Below, in pieces: positions 53,201-61,866 of a DNA stretch of 64,000 bases. Under the pieces are notes generated by a model. It was not told where the DNA came from. It did not search any database and worked only from the letters and a program-made list of their open reading frames with translations. The position numbers were made by a program, and so were the translations under genes. The number at the start of each line of letters is the position of its first letter. Positions within the stretch are counted from its first letter, which is position 1. Source of the stretch: Intestinimonas sp052065695 (GTDB taxonomy: Bacteria > Bacillota > Clostridia > Oscillospirales > Oscillospiraceae); NCBI RefSeq assembly GCF_052065695.1, contig NZ_JBQHTM010000012.1, forward strand, positions 3,915 through 67,914, written 5' to 3'.

Positions 53201-56200
53201 TTGTCCGCTACATGGAACAGCATGGGCGGGAAAAAGATACCGCTGCATGGCTGGCTCAGGAATACAGCGGCAGTGACAGCAAGAGCCTGTTTGTGATCCG
53301 CGCCGGAAGCCCAGAGGGAATTGAGCTGCCCTGGCCCAAGGTACAGCGCCGGATCGCTCAGCTTATCAAGGAGGACCGGTTTTATACCGAAGCGGAACAG
53401 GACCGGTTTGACAACATCGACCCCATCGCCATCCGGGAGGCGCTGGCCGAGCGCGGTATTGTGAATGGCGAGCTGGTGGACGAAGAAAAGCTGGACAATG
53501 ACCCGTTCATTCAGCGCGTGATGGCGGATGTGGAGCAGATTGCCGCTGAAGAACAGAAGCAGTCGAACCAATCGCTTTCCGATGCCGAGTATGCCCGTCA
53601 CAACCTAATTCCCGGCGAGACCACCTTTGCATTGGATGGGCGCACTTTCCGGGTCAGCAAGCTGGAGCCGGATATTGGCCGGGTGGAACTTCAAGATGTG
53701 ACCTTTGCAAATGCGGTGGGATTCCCCATCTTCCGGGTGGAGCCGATTTCAGTCATTCGTCAGCATTTGGAGCAGAAGCCGGAACCTGCACAGCCCGGTT
53801 TTACCACTGAGCCGGTGACAGTTTATCCCGGTGACAAGAACCATCTGCCTTATGATGTGGTTGTCCAGACCTTGCGAACCAATGAGCCAGAGCCGCCTGC
53901 ACCTGCCGCTGAGCCGGAAAAAACTCTGGATGAAGTGCTGGACGAACACCCCGTTTCCATTCAGGTAAACGGCGAGTGGCAGACCTTCCCCAATGCCAGA
54001 GCCGCCGAGGAAGCCGCTTACGGGGAATACAAGGACAACCTGCGCCGCACCGCTGAGAATTTCCGTATCACCGACGACCACCTGGGTGAAGGCGGTCCGA
54101 AAGCCAAGTTCCATGCAAATGTTAATGCCATTCGTTTGCTGAAAGAGCTGGAAGCTGCCGGACAGCAGGCAAGCCCCGAACAGCAGGAGGTTCTTTCTCA
54201 ATATGTGGGCTGGGGCGGTCTGGCCGACGCCTTTGACCCGGAGAAGCCCGCATGGGCTGCGGAATATACCCAGCTGAAAGAGCTGCTGACCCCGGAAGAA
54301 TATACTGCCGCCAGAGGTTCCACCCTCAACGCGCACTACACCAGTCCCACGGTAATCCGGGCCATCTATGAGACCGTGGGCCGCATGGGATTTGAGACCG
54401 GCAACATCCTGGAGCCGTCCTGCGGTGTGGGCAATTTCTTCGGTATGCTGCCGGAGGAAATGCGAAACAGCCGTCTGTACGGAGTGGAGCTGGATTCCAT
54501 CAGTGGACGGATTGCAAAGCAGCTCTACCCCAAGGCCGACATCACCGTGGCCGGGTTTGAGACCACCGACAGGCGAGATTTCTATGACCTTGCCATTGGT
54601 AATGTGCCTTTCGGCCAGTATCAGGTTCGAGATAAAGCCTATGACAAGCTGAATTTCAGCATCCACAACTACTTTTTTGCCAAAGCACTCGACCAGGTGC
54701 GTCCCGGCGGCGTGGTGGCCTTTGTCACCAGCCGCTATACGATGGACGCCAAGGATTCCACCGTGCGCCGCTATCTTGCTCAACGTGCCGAGCTGCTGGG
54801 AGCCATCCGTCTGCCCAATGACGCTTTCAAGAAAAACGCTGGTGCAGAGGTCGTTTCGGACATCATTTTCCTGCAAAAGCGTGACCGTCCGCTGGACATT
54901 GTGCCGGAATGGACCCAGACCGGCATTATCAGGGTTCCCGCAAAGTCGCAAGACTTTGTGGGAGAAGGAGGAGCGACGGAGCAAGCGAGCTTTTCGCCGC
55001 AAGGCGGAAACGAGCAGGCGCAGTCCACGACGACGCAGGACGGCTTTGCCATCAACCGCTATTTCCTGGACCACCCGGAAATGGTGCTGGGCCGACAGGA
55101 ACCGGAAAGCACCGCCCATGGCATGGACTACACCGTGAACCCTATCGAGGGACTGGAGCTTTCCGACCAGCTGCATGATGCGGTGAAGTATATTCATGGC
55201 ACTTATCAGGAGGCAGAGTTGCCGGAGCTGGGCGAAGGCGAAGCCATTGGCACTTCTATCCCCGCCGACCCCAATGTGAAAAATTACTCCTACACCGTTG
55301 TGGACGGCACTGTGTATTTCCGGGAAAACAGCCGTATGGTGCGCCCGGATCTCAACACCACCGCAGAAGCCCGTGTAAAAGGTCTTGTGGGACTGCGTGA
55401 TTGTGTGCAGGAACTGATCGACCTTCAGATGGATGCAGCGGTTCCGGACAGCACCATTCGGGAGAAGCAGGCGGAACTGAACAGCCTCTATGACAGCTTT
55501 TCTTCCCAATACGGTCTCATCAATGACCGTGCAAACCGTCTGGCCTATGCAGACGATTCTTCCTATTACCTGCTCTGTGCGCTGGAAGTCATCGACGAGG
55601 ACGGAAAGCTGGAACGCAAGGCAGATATGTTCACCAAGCGGACCATCAAGCCCCATCAGGCGGTGGCTGTGGTGGATACGGCAAGTGAAGCACTGGCGGT
55701 GTCCATCTCCGAAAAAGCCTGCGTGGACATGGACTATATGAGCCAGCTTACCGGAAAAACAAAAGAAGAACTGGCTGCCGAGCTGCAAGGCGTGATCTTC
55801 CGTGTGCCGGGACAGGTGGAGAAAGACGGCACTCCCCATTATGTGACCGCCGACGAGTATCTGTCCGGCAATGTGCGGCGCAAGCTGCGTCAGGCACAGC
55901 GGGCCGCACAGCAGGACCCTTCCTTTGCAGTCAATGTGGAGGCCCTTACCGCTGCCCAGCCCAAAGACCTGGATGCGTCGGAGATTGAGGTGCGTCTGGG
56001 TGCTACCTGGATCGACAAAGAGTACATCCAGCAGTTTATGTATGAGACCTTTGATACCCCGTTTTATATGCAGCGGAATGTCCAGGTCAACTACACCCCG
56101 TTTACAGCAGAGTGGCAGATCACCGGCAAAAGCTCCATCAGTCAGAACAATGTGGCCGCCTATACCACCTATGGAACCAGCCGTGCCAACGCCTACAAGA

Positions 56201-59073
56201 TTTTGGAGGATTCCTTGAACCTGCGGGATGTCCGTATCTATGACACGGTGGAGGACGCAGACGGCAAAGAGCGCCGGGTGCTGAACGCCAAGGAAACCAC
56301 GCTGGCAGCCCAAAAGCAGCAGGCTATCCGGGATGCTTTCAAGGACTGGATTTGGAAAGACCCGGAGCGCCGTCAAGCTCTGGTGCGCCAGTACAACGAG
56401 GAAATGAACTCCACCCGCCCCCGCGAGTATGACGGCAGCCATATTGTTTTTGGCGGCATGAACCCGTCCATTACCCTGCGGGAGCATCAGCTGAACGCCA
56501 TTGCCCATGTGATGTACGGCGGCAATACGCTGCTGGCGCACGAAGTAGGCGCGGGCAAAACCTTTGAAATGGTGGCTGCCGCCATGGAGAGTAAGCGTCT
56601 GGGGCTGTGCCAGAAATCCCTCTTTGTTGTGCCAAACCACCTGACCGAGCAGTGGGCTTCGGAGTTTCTGCGGCTCTATCCTTCCGCCAACATCCTTGTC
56701 ACCACGAAAAAGGACTTTGAGACCCACAACCGTAAGAAGTTCTGCGCCCGGATCGCCACCGGCGACTATGATGCCATCATCATGGGACACAGCCAGTTTG
56801 AGCGTATCCCCATCAGCCGAGAGCGTCAGGAACGGCTTCTCTATGAACAGATCGACGAGATCACGGAAGGGATTGCAGAGGTACAGGCCAGCGGCGGCGA
56901 GCGTTTTACTGTCAAGCAGCTGGAACGCACCCGCAAATCGCTGGAAGCCAGATTGGAGAAATTGCAGGCTGAGGGCCGCAAGGACGATGTGGTGACATTC
57001 GAGCAGCTGGGCGTGGACCGTTTGTTTGTGGACGAGGCCCACAACTATAAAAACCTGTTTCTATACACAAAAATGCGGAATGTGGCAGGTCTCTCCACCA
57101 GCGATGCCCAAAAGTCCAGCGATATGTTCGCCAAGTGCCGCTATATGGACGAGATTACCGGAAACCGTGGCGTGATTTTTGCCACCGGCACCCCGGTCAG
57201 CAACTCCATGACCGAGCTTTACACCATGCAGCGGTATCTCCAGTATGACCGCCTGCAAGAACTGAACATGACCCATTTCGACTGCTGGGCCAGCCGTTTC
57301 GGAGAAACCGTCACGGCGCTGGAACTGGCCCCGGAGGGAACCGGCTATCGGGCGCGCACCCGATTCTCCAAGTTTTTCAACCTGCCGGAGCTGATGAACC
57401 TGTTCAAAGAGGTGGCGGACATCAAGACCGCCGACCAGTTGAACCTGCCCACCCCGGAAGTGGAATACCACAACATCGTGGCACAGCCCACCGAACATCA
57501 GCAGGAAATGGTGAAGGCACTCTCTGAGCGCGCTTCCGAAGTACACAGAGGCAGTGTGGACCCGTCGGTGGATAATATGCTCAAAATCACCTCGGATGGC
57601 CGCAAGCTGGGGCTTGACCAGAGAATCGTCAACCAGATGCTGCCGGATGAACCTGGTACAAAGGTCAATCAGTGCGTGGACAACATCATGCAGATCTGGC
57701 GGGACGGCGAAGCTGACAAGCTGACCCAGTTGGTGTTCTGCGACATTTCCACGCCCCAGTCAGCTCCCTCCAAAAAGGCAGCCAAACAGCTGGACAATCC
57801 GCTGCTTCACGGGTTGGAAGAAGCAATCCCACTGGATGAACCGGAGCCTGCCTTTACCATCTATGAGGACATCCGCCAGAAGCTCATCGCCCAGGGGATG
57901 CCTGCCGAGCAGATCGCCTTTATCCACGAAGCCAACACAGAGGTACGGAAAAAGGAACTGTTCTCCAAGGTCCGCACCGGGCAGGTGCGTGTCCTATTAG
58001 GCAGCACTGCCAAGATGGGCGCTGGCACCAATGTGCAGGATCGCCTTGTGGCGCTGCATGATTTGGACTGCCCGTGGCGTCCGGGAGACCTTGCCCAGCG
58101 CAAGGGCCGTATCGAGCGCCAGGGCAACCAAAACCCTCTTGTCCATGTGTACCGCTATGTCACGGAGGGAACTTTTGATGCCTACCTCTGGCAGACGGTG
58201 GAAAACAAACAGAAATTCATCAGCCAGATTATGACCTCGAAATCGCCTGTGAGAAGCTGCGACGATGTGGATGAAACGGCGCTTTCCTTTGCCGAGATCA
58301 AGGCCCTGTGTGCCGGAGACCCCCGTATCAAGGAACGCATGGATTTGGATGTGGAGGTTGCCAAGCTGAAGCTGATGAAAGCCGACCATCAGAGCAAGCA
58401 GTACCGTCTGGAGGACCAGCTGCTCAAATACTTCCCCCAGGAAATCGAAACCAACAAGGGGTATATCCAGGGATTTGAAGCCGATTTGGAAACACTGGCT
58501 GCCCACCCACACCCGGCAGATGGCTTTGCCGGTATGGAGATCCGTGGAGACCTGCTGACCGATAAGGAGAACGCCGGTGCTGCCCTTTTGGATGCCTGCA
58601 AGGAGGTCAAAACCTCCGATCCGGTGCAGATCGGTAGCTACCGGGGCTATGCCATGTCCGTGGAATTTTCCGCTTGGAAACAGGAATATACGCTCCTGCT
58701 GAAAGGACAGATGACCCACAGGGCAACTCTTGGTACAGACCCGCGCGGAAATCTTACCCGTATCGACAACGCACTGGCGCAGATGCCCCAGCGTCTGGAG
58801 GCGGTCAAAAATCAGCTGGAGAACCTTTACCAGCAGCAGGCCGCAGCCAAGGAGGAAGTAGGAAAGCCGTTCCCCTTTGAGGACGATCTGCGGGTCAAGT
58901 CCGCCCGTCTGGTGGAACTGGACACCTTGCTGAACATTGACGGCAAGGGTCATGCCCAGCCGGAAACTGTGGTTGCCAAGAGTGCGCGGCCCTCGGTGCT
59001 GGACAGCCTGAAACGCCCTGTGCCACCACGCAGCCTTGAAAAGAAACCAAAACAACACGAGGAGGTACGATGA
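50230..59073 (+). CDS. Giant LtrC-like DNA methylase-helicase (SNF2-type)
   Basis: 2947 residues. Approximate order: ArdC-like N-terminal DNA-binding domain 1-120; an Arg/Glu-rich segment 255-380 that overlaps tnpV in another frame; a MutS domain-I-like module 753-850 (DMVLYQMGDFFELYGEDA, TTRAIPGG, MCGFPAN); an N6-adenine methylase 1357-1560 (motif I EPSCGVGNFFG, motif IV NVPFG); and an SNF2/DEAD-type helicase 2077-2690 (Walker A AHEVGAGKTFE, DEAH box DEAHNYKN, motif III ATGTPVSNS, motif VI QRKGRIERQG). It may protect or remodel incoming element DNA; family members are near-universal in Tn1549-like elements. ATG at 50230 follows AAAGGAGG. Confidence 0.9.
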   Translation: MPTKAELYAQMAEKVTTQLTGSWQEWAGFLTTASRLYKYPFHEQLMIYAQRPDATACAEYDLWNEKMGRYVRRGSKGIALVDDSGDRPRLRYVFDITDTGTREHSRTPWLWQLEERHLDSVQVMLERTYDVSGDDLAGQLTEVAGKLAEEYWTEHQQDFFYIVDGSFLEEYDEYNIGVQFKAAATVSISYALMSRCGLEPERYFTHEDFMAIFDFNTPATIGALGTAVSQINQQVLRQIGVTIRNAEREAIKERRPQHEESHELHPERRLSDSRPEAEPAAREAPGQVRQDEENLPEGTPSHPLQPDAAEREAVPTPAGNRRDRTEPSGAADAPAGERRGRNRAAESKRSDALGGPDEHLQGAGRGDSDGGAYSQLSFFLSENEQIRIIDEAENVKTSSAFSFAQADIDHVLRLGGNTDRQRERVVAAFEKQKTTAEIAEILKTLYHGGNGIGSVTAWYAEDGIHLSHGKTARYDKSAQVISWESAAERIGQLLQDGNFATNVELTEAAGYERSLLTEKLWHLYHDFSDKAREAGYLSCLSEIKGNGFPEETRRLTEQLSDPAFRQTLKEEYAAFWTAYQQDRDLLRFHYHRPREIWENLKDLDLPRRTFSSDLSQVPTVQHFITEDEIDAAMTGGSSFAGGKGRIYAFFMANHTDKEKVRFLKDEYGIGGRSHALSGATHSGEDHDGKGLHYKKQDCPDVNFTWEKVSKRITELIRKGRYLTEQEQAEYDKIREEKALAEDDAIQAQQPTPEIWEYNGVKEHHPDDMVLYQMGDFFELYGEDAKTAAAELGFNLTTRAIPGGGRVEMCGFPANRLEQVVEQLRDQHDVTISAVPEGGRERQEYSMPSIDHEAEQHIDAQEAEFGADGNRVFRDTEATTSPTIRELYEQYKPVVTAAISEDAAYRNACGHSDRENAVIEGNAAIRRAVLGSGDLELIRLYSDVPEFRQRLHREVIDETYPRLHEMLRPLSQDDIDDAIRAWNGDIQSKHAVVRYMEQHGREKDTAAWLAQEYSGSDSKSLFVIRAGSPEGIELPWPKVQRRIAQLIKEDRFYTEAEQDRFDNIDPIAIREALAERGIVNGELVDEEKLDNDPFIQRVMADVEQIAAEEQKQSNQSLSDAEYARHNLIPGETTFALDGRTFRVSKLEPDIGRVELQDVTFANAVGFPIFRVEPISVIRQHLEQKPEPAQPGFTTEPVTVYPGDKNHLPYDVVVQTLRTNEPEPPAPAAEPEKTLDEVLDEHPVSIQVNGEWQTFPNARAAEEAAYGEYKDNLRRTAENFRITDDHLGEGGPKAKFHANVNAIRLLKELEAAGQQASPEQQEVLSQYVGWGGLADAFDPEKPAWAAEYTQLKELLTPEEYTAARGSTLNAHYTSPTVIRAIYETVGRMGFETGNILEPSCGVGNFFGMLPEEMRNSRLYGVELDSISGRIAKQLYPKADITVAGFETTDRRDFYDLAIGNVPFGQYQVRDKAYDKLNFSIHNYFFAKALDQVRPGGVVAFVTSRYTMDAKDSTVRRYLAQRAELLGAIRLPNDAFKKNAGAEVVSDIIFLQKRDRPLDIVPEWTQTGIIRVPAKSQDFVGEGGATEQASFSPQGGNEQAQSTTTQDGFAINRYFLDHPEMVLGRQEPESTAHGMDYTVNPIEGLELSDQLHDAVKYIHGTYQEAELPELGEGEAIGTSIPADPNVKNYSYTVVDGTVYFRENSRMVRPDLNTTAEARVKGLVGLRDCVQELIDLQMDAAVPDSTIREKQAELNSLYDSFSSQYGLINDRANRLAYADDSSYYLLCALEVIDEDGKLERKADMFTKRTIKPHQAVAVVDTASEALAVSISEKACVDMDYMSQLTGKTKEELAAELQGVIFRVPGQVEKDGTPHYVTADEYLSGNVRRKLRQAQRAAQQDPSFAVNVEALTAAQPKDLDASEIEVRLGATWIDKEYIQQFMYETFDTPFYMQRNVQVNYTPFTAEWQITGKSSISQNNVAAYTTYGTSRANAYKILEDSLNLRDVRIYDTVEDADGKERRVLNAKETTLAAQKQQAIRDAFKDWIWKDPERRQALVRQYNEEMNSTRPREYDGSHIVFGGMNPSITLREHQLNAIAHVMYGGNTLLAHEVGAGKTFEMVAAAMESKRLGLCQKSLFVVPNHLTEQWASEFLRLYPSANILVTTKKDFETHNRKKFCARIATGDYDAIIMGHSQFERIPISRERQERLLYEQIDEITEGIAEVQASGGERFTVKQLERTRKSLEARLEKLQAEGRKDDVVTFEQLGVDRLFVDEAHNYKNLFLYTKMRNVAGLSTSDAQKSSDMFAKCRYMDEITGNRGVIFATGTPVSNSMTELYTMQRYLQYDRLQELNMTHFDCWASRFGETVTALELAPEGTGYRARTRFSKFFNLPELMNLFKEVADIKTADQLNLPTPEVEYHNIVAQPTEHQQEMVKALSERASEVHRGSVDPSVDNMLKITSDGRKLGLDQRIVNQMLPDEPGTKVNQCVDNIMQIWRDGEADKLTQLVFCDISTPQSAPSKKAAKQLDNPLLHGLEEAIPLDEPEPAFTIYEDIRQKLIAQGMPAEQIAFIHEANTEVRKKELFSKVRTGQVRVLLGSTAKMGAGTNVQDRLVALHDLDCPWRPGDLAQRKGRIERQGNQNPLVHVYRYVTEGTFDAYLWQTVENKQKFISQIMTSKSPVRSCDDVDETALSFAEIKALCAGDPRIKERMDLDVEVAKLKLMKADHQSKQYRLEDQLLKYFPQEIETNKGYIQGFEADLETLAAHPHPADGFAGMEIRGDLLTDKENAGAALLDACKEVKTSDPVQIGSYRGYAMSVEFSAWKQEYTLLLKGQMTHRATLGTDPRGNLTRIDNALAQMPQRLEAVKNQLENLYQQQAAAKEEVGKPFPFEDDLRVKSARLVELDTLLNIDGKGHAQPETVVAKSARPSVLDSLKRPVPPRSLEKKPKQHEEVR
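51002..51358 (+). CDS. tnpV: TnpV-like protein nested out of frame in the methylase-helicase gene
   Basis: 118 residues in the +1 frame relative to the surrounding gene: MKNPMNYIQNGDYLIPDLKL, KYGRMRKTYLKEHRPILYN, MRWVGLMNTCKAQAEEI. This is the pattern of transposon-encoded TnpV proteins, small helical proteins common in Clostridia mobile elements. ATG at 51002 follows GAAAGGAGA at good spacing, so it is likely translated independently. The host frame here encodes a low-complexity Arg/Glu/Pro-rich linker, as expected if that reading is a by-product of the nested gene. Confidence 0.75.
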   Translation: MKNPMNYIQNGDYLIPDLKLSQQPEKPLGKYGRMRKTYLKEHRPILYNQMLLSEKLYPHLLEIDETAQSRLEQLMPQLAKDAGATEQLKASDPMRWVGLMNTCKAQAEEILMAELIHS

Positions 59074-59894
59074 TTATGAATGCAACAGATTGGAATACAG
59101 CTCTTTTTGAGAAAATGTCTGATGAACAGGATAAATTCCGGGACTGGCTGAAAAGCCAGCCCCCGGAGGAAATCCTGCACCACACCTATGAGTACACGGT
59201 CCGGGAGGACATCGTGATGGCGATGGAGGAGCTGGAGCTGACCGACGCACAGGCCCAGGCGCTTTTGGATTCTCCCACGCCGCTGGCGGATGTGTACCGC
59301 TATTTTGAAAAGCTGGAGACCGGCTACATGGATGTGATCCGGGACAGCATTGAGAACCGTGCCGACGATGTGTGCAGAGCTAAAGAGAAACTGCGAACAA
59401 CACCGATCTATCCCCATTCAGCTGCCTATGCGAGAGAACATGGGGAGCTGGAGCAATACCGAGCTTCCAACAATGTAAATCGCCAATGCAAGGAGTCCAT
59501 TGAAGCGGCGGTGCGGGAGCACTTCGACGGAATGTATCTCAGCCACGATGCGGCAAAGGGTGTGATCGAGACCTATGGCATGGAGCGTGTGTCTATGGTT
59601 CTGGCTAACACGGTCCAGCTTCAGGACTGGGATGGGCGTTACTCCCGACGCAACAAAGAATGGGCTAAGACCATTCCTAATGATAATCCCGAAACCGTCC
59701 GTTGTGGTTATGCCTTAAACAGCCACCCTGCTGTGCTGGATGGTTTTATTGATCTGGTGCGTGAAGAACAGCAGCGCAGCCGTACCCAGAGAGAAAAACT
59801 GGAACCGTCCCGTCCCTCAGTACGGGATAAGCTCAAACAGGAGCTGCCCGCCCATAAGTCTGCCGCCCCGAAGAAACGGGAGCCAGAGCGATGA
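59070..59894 (+). CDS. DUF3848-DUF3849 protein
   Basis: 274 residues. The N-terminal DUF3848-like part (about 5-105; FRDWLKSQPPEEILHHTYEY) is followed by a DUF3849-like part (about 110-235; IYPHSAAYAREHGELEQYRA, GRYSRRNKEWAKTIP). Both are domains of unknown function found only in such elements, often as separate genes. ATG 59070 overlaps the previous stop (ATGA) behind GAGGAGGT. Confidence 0.82.
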   Translation: MIMNATDWNTALFEKMSDEQDKFRDWLKSQPPEEILHHTYEYTVREDIVMAMEELELTDAQAQALLDSPTPLADVYRYFEKLETGYMDVIRDSIENRADDVCRAKEKLRTTPIYPHSAAYAREHGELEQYRASNNVNRQCKESIEAAVREHFDGMYLSHDAAKGVIETYGMERVSMVLANTVQLQDWDGRYSRRNKEWAKTIPNDNPETVRCGYALNSHPAVLDGFIDLVREEQQRSRTQREKLEPSRPSVRDKLKQELPAHKSAAPKKREPER

Positions 59895-60235
59895 GCAGCC
59901 CCAAGCGCAAGCGGGATGTGCCGGTTCTGTTTTGGGTATCCGCTGCGGAGATGGATGTGATCCAGCAGAAAATGGCACAGTTTGGGACAAAAAACCTGAG
60001 CGCCTATCTGCGGAAAATGGCTGTGGACGGCTATGTGGTGCAGCTGGACTTGCCGGAGCTGAAGGAACTGGTATCCCTGCTGCGCCGAAGCAGCAACAAC
60101 TTAAACCAGCTGACCCGCAAGGTGCATGAGACCGGGCGTATCTACGATGCCGACCTGGAGGATATATCCCAGCGGCAGGAACAGTTATGGGACGGAGTTA
60201 AAGAGATACTGACCCGGCTTTCCAAACTTTCATAA
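59891..60235 (+). CDS. mobC: MobC-type relaxosome accessory protein
   Basis: 114 residues, a small DNA-binding helper that assists the relaxase at oriT. Typical features: FWVSAAEMDVIQQKMAQFGT (ribbon-helix-helix-like start), NLSAYLRKMAVDGYV and LLRRSSNNLNQLTRKVHETG. ATG overlaps the previous stop (ATGA). The relaxase gene is 1.6 kb downstream, separated by the reverse cassette. Confidence 0.87.
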   Translation: MSSPKRKRDVPVLFWVSAAEMDVIQQKMAQFGTKNLSAYLRKMAVDGYVVQLDLPELKELVSLLRRSSNNLNQLTRKVHETGRIYDADLEDISQRQEQLWDGVKEILTRLSKLS

Positions 60236-60255
60236 CCGGGACAAATACCCCATCT

Positions 60256-60312
60256 GCGGAGGGAGGAACGGCGTTTCTTCGCCGCGCCTTCCTCCGCTTT
60301 TTCTTTTTGCCC
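60256..60312 (+). terminator. Intrinsic terminator after mobC
   Basis: Arms GCGGAGGGAGG / CCTTCCTCCGC enclosing an inner GGCG/CGCC stem, followed by TTTTTCTTTTT. It ends the long transfer operon. Confidence 0.88.
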
Positions 60313-60390
60313 GTATCCTTGCCTTTTGGCTGTGAGACAGGGATAATGGAATCAGGAACAGGAACTGTGATTTTGAGAGGAGGCATAACA

Positions 60391-60702
60391 ATGAGGGCAT
60401 TGGTATTTTTGTTGAAACTGCTGTTGAAGATCGTGATGGTTCCGGTGATTCTGGCGCTGACCCTGTTCGTTTGGATTTGTGTGGGGATCGTCTATGTCTC
60501 CGGTCTGGTGCTGGGGCTTATCAGCATGGTGATCGCCCTGCTGGGTGTGGCGGTTCTGCTGACCTGTTCCCTGCAAAACGGCATTATCCTGCTGGTGATG
60601 GCATTCCTTATTAGTCCCTATGGTCTGCCGATGGCTGCCATCTGGCTGCTGGGCAAGGTGCAGAACTTGAAGTTTGCCATTCAGGATTTAGTTTATGGAT
60701 AA
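60391..60702 (+). CDS. CD1845-like small membrane protein
   Basis: 103 residues, almost entirely hydrophobic, with about three helices (LLLKIVMVPVILALTLFVWI, YVSGLVLGLISMVIALLGVA, IILLVMAFLISPYGLPMAAI). It matches the small membrane protein found near mobC in these elements. ATG 60391 follows GAGAGGAGG; the longer frame from 60307 overlaps the terminator. Confidence 0.78.
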   Translation: MRALVFLLKLLLKIVMVPVILALTLFVWICVGIVYVSGLVLGLISMVIALLGVAVLLTCSLQNGIILLVMAFLISPYGLPMAAIWLLGKVQNLKFAIQDLVYG

Positions 60703-60737
60703 AAACAGGGTGTCGGTATTTCCGACACCCTGTTTAC
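60702..60737. terminator. Bidirectional terminator between converging genes
   Basis: Perfect stem AAACAGGGTGTCGG / CCGACACCCTGTTT. On the minus strand it ends in TTTTT; on the plus strand the tail is weaker. It lies exactly between the CD1845-like gene and the reverse cargo cassette. Confidence 0.87.
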
Positions 60738-60973
60738 TCTATCTCATAATCTTCGCTGTCATCCGCTTCACCTGTTGTGCAGGTAAAGCAAAGGTTACTG
60801 CCGGTAATCGCACTTCCTGCTGCCCAAATCGGTGCGCCGCAGACCATACATCTTGCACCGTTTTTCTTGGCAGCAAGCGTTTCTCTCAATGTTTTTACAA
60901 GTTCTTTTTTATGATACCCCTTGTTGTTCTTCATTACCATATCAGCAAATTTTTCTACGGAGATTGGCTGCAT
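60734..60973 (-). CDS. Small CxxC zinc-ribbon-like protein, cargo cassette
   Basis: 79 residues: N-terminal helical part (ISVEKFADMVMKNNKGYHKK) and two cysteine pairs (CMVCGAP, CFTC) that could hold zinc, with a very acidic end (EADDSEDYEIE). ATG 60973 follows AAGGGGGTG. It is 23 bases after the PBECR4 gene in the same direction. An antitoxin or regulator partner is conceivable but unproven. Confidence 0.72.
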   Translation of the reverse strand: MQPISVEKFADMVMKNNKGYHKKELVKTLRETLAAKKNGARCMVCGAPIWAAGSAITGSNLCFTCTTGEADDSEDYEIE

Positions 60974-60996
60974 AATTAACACCCCCTTTTTAGAAA

Positions 60997-61584
60997 TTAC
61001 GGTTGATTTTTTGGAGTGAGCCTGTCATATTGGACAGCAATTTCTCCAGTAGCCATGTTTCTCTTTTCTTTATAAAGCATGGTGTAGCGTGGCTGTCCCT
61101 CTGTGTAATCCTTCTTCTCTTTCGGGAAAAAAGAACGACAGAAATATTTTCCGGTATCTTTGTGTTCGGCAATAAAAATATAAATATCGCTGTTTTCAAA
61201 GGGGGTTGAAAGCAAATAGTCCGCTTCAATTAAAGAGAATTGATTCAATTTTGCGTTGTACCGGAACACCAGACGATTATCGTCCAAGAGCTGTTCAATC
61301 AACGCCAACGGCTCAAACCGGTTCTCAATTTGAGCCAAATAACGGCTTTTTGTTAAAGTCTCATAGGTAGTGATTCCGGTTATGATTTCATCAAATACAG
61401 AACCACGATTTTGTTTTGCGATCCGCAAATCTTTCAGTTTTCCCAGACCCATCAAATGATGAAAGTCCAGTTTGGAGAAGCCAATCACTAACTCTACGGT
61501 TTTTCCCTTTCGGCCAATAATGATCCGATATTGTATCTCCAACAAATTTTCAAATGCTTTTGCACACTTTTGTAATTTATCCAT
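60997..61584 (-). CDS. PBECR4-domain protein (predicted nuclease-like), cargo cassette
   Basis: 195 residues with the PBECR4-type pattern: FENLLEIQYRIIIGRKGKTV, LDFHHLMGLGKLKDLR, YLLSTPFENSDIYIFIAEHK and KYFCRSFFPKE. PBECR domains are predicted Barnase/EndoU/RelE-like RNases by fold; activity here is not shown. ATG 61584 follows AGAGAGG; the open frame to 61713 runs through the structured leader. It is transcribed against the rest of the element from its own promoter, as expected for a cargo or toxin-like module. Confidence 0.75.
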   Translation of the reverse strand: MDKLQKCAKAFENLLEIQYRIIIGRKGKTVELVIGFSKLDFHHLMGLGKLKDLRIAKQNRGSVFDEIITGITTYETLTKSRYLAQIENRFEPLALIEQLLDDNRLVFRYNAKLNQFSLIEADYLLSTPFENSDIYIFIAEHKDTGKYFCRSFFPKEKKDYTEGQPRYTMLYKEKRNMATGEIAVQYDRLTPKNQP

Positions 61585-61813
61585 AAAACCTCTCTGTCCA
61601 CATAAAGAAAGCCGCCCTGCAATGCAAGGCGGCTTTGAGCATTTTCTTTCGGCTTGCAGCCTACTCCGGTTTGAGGTTACTGCACAACCCCTACTGAAAG
61701 CTCTGCATAACAAGGCATTCCGGTACGCTATTATGCTTCAACGCTTTGGCAGACACACGCCGTTGCCTACCTTGTACTATTATTATATGCAACTTTAGAA
61801 AATATGTCAATCC
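61585..61813 (-). promoter_or_regulatory. Consensus promoter and long structured leader of the reverse cassette
   Basis: On the minus strand TTGACA (61810-61805) and TATAAT (61787-61782) are spaced by exactly 17 bases, a near-ideal promoter. The roughly 190-base leader contains a terminator-like stem (GCCGCCTTGC/GCAGGGCGGC, about 61609-61635) followed by TTTCTTT about 20 bases before the start codon. It may be an attenuator. The promoter is divergent from, and close to, the relaxase start. Confidence 0.8.
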
Positions 61814-61866
61814 CCATGAAAAATCAGAAAATATCTTCTCTGCTTATGAGAAAGGAGGCTCCATCT

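Noticed and set aside
53749..57042. Very long antisense open frame (about 1097 codons) opposite the methylase-helicase gene
   Set aside because: It mirrors the codon bias of a strongly supported sense gene, lacks a ribosome site and domain patterns, and would lie wholly antisense.
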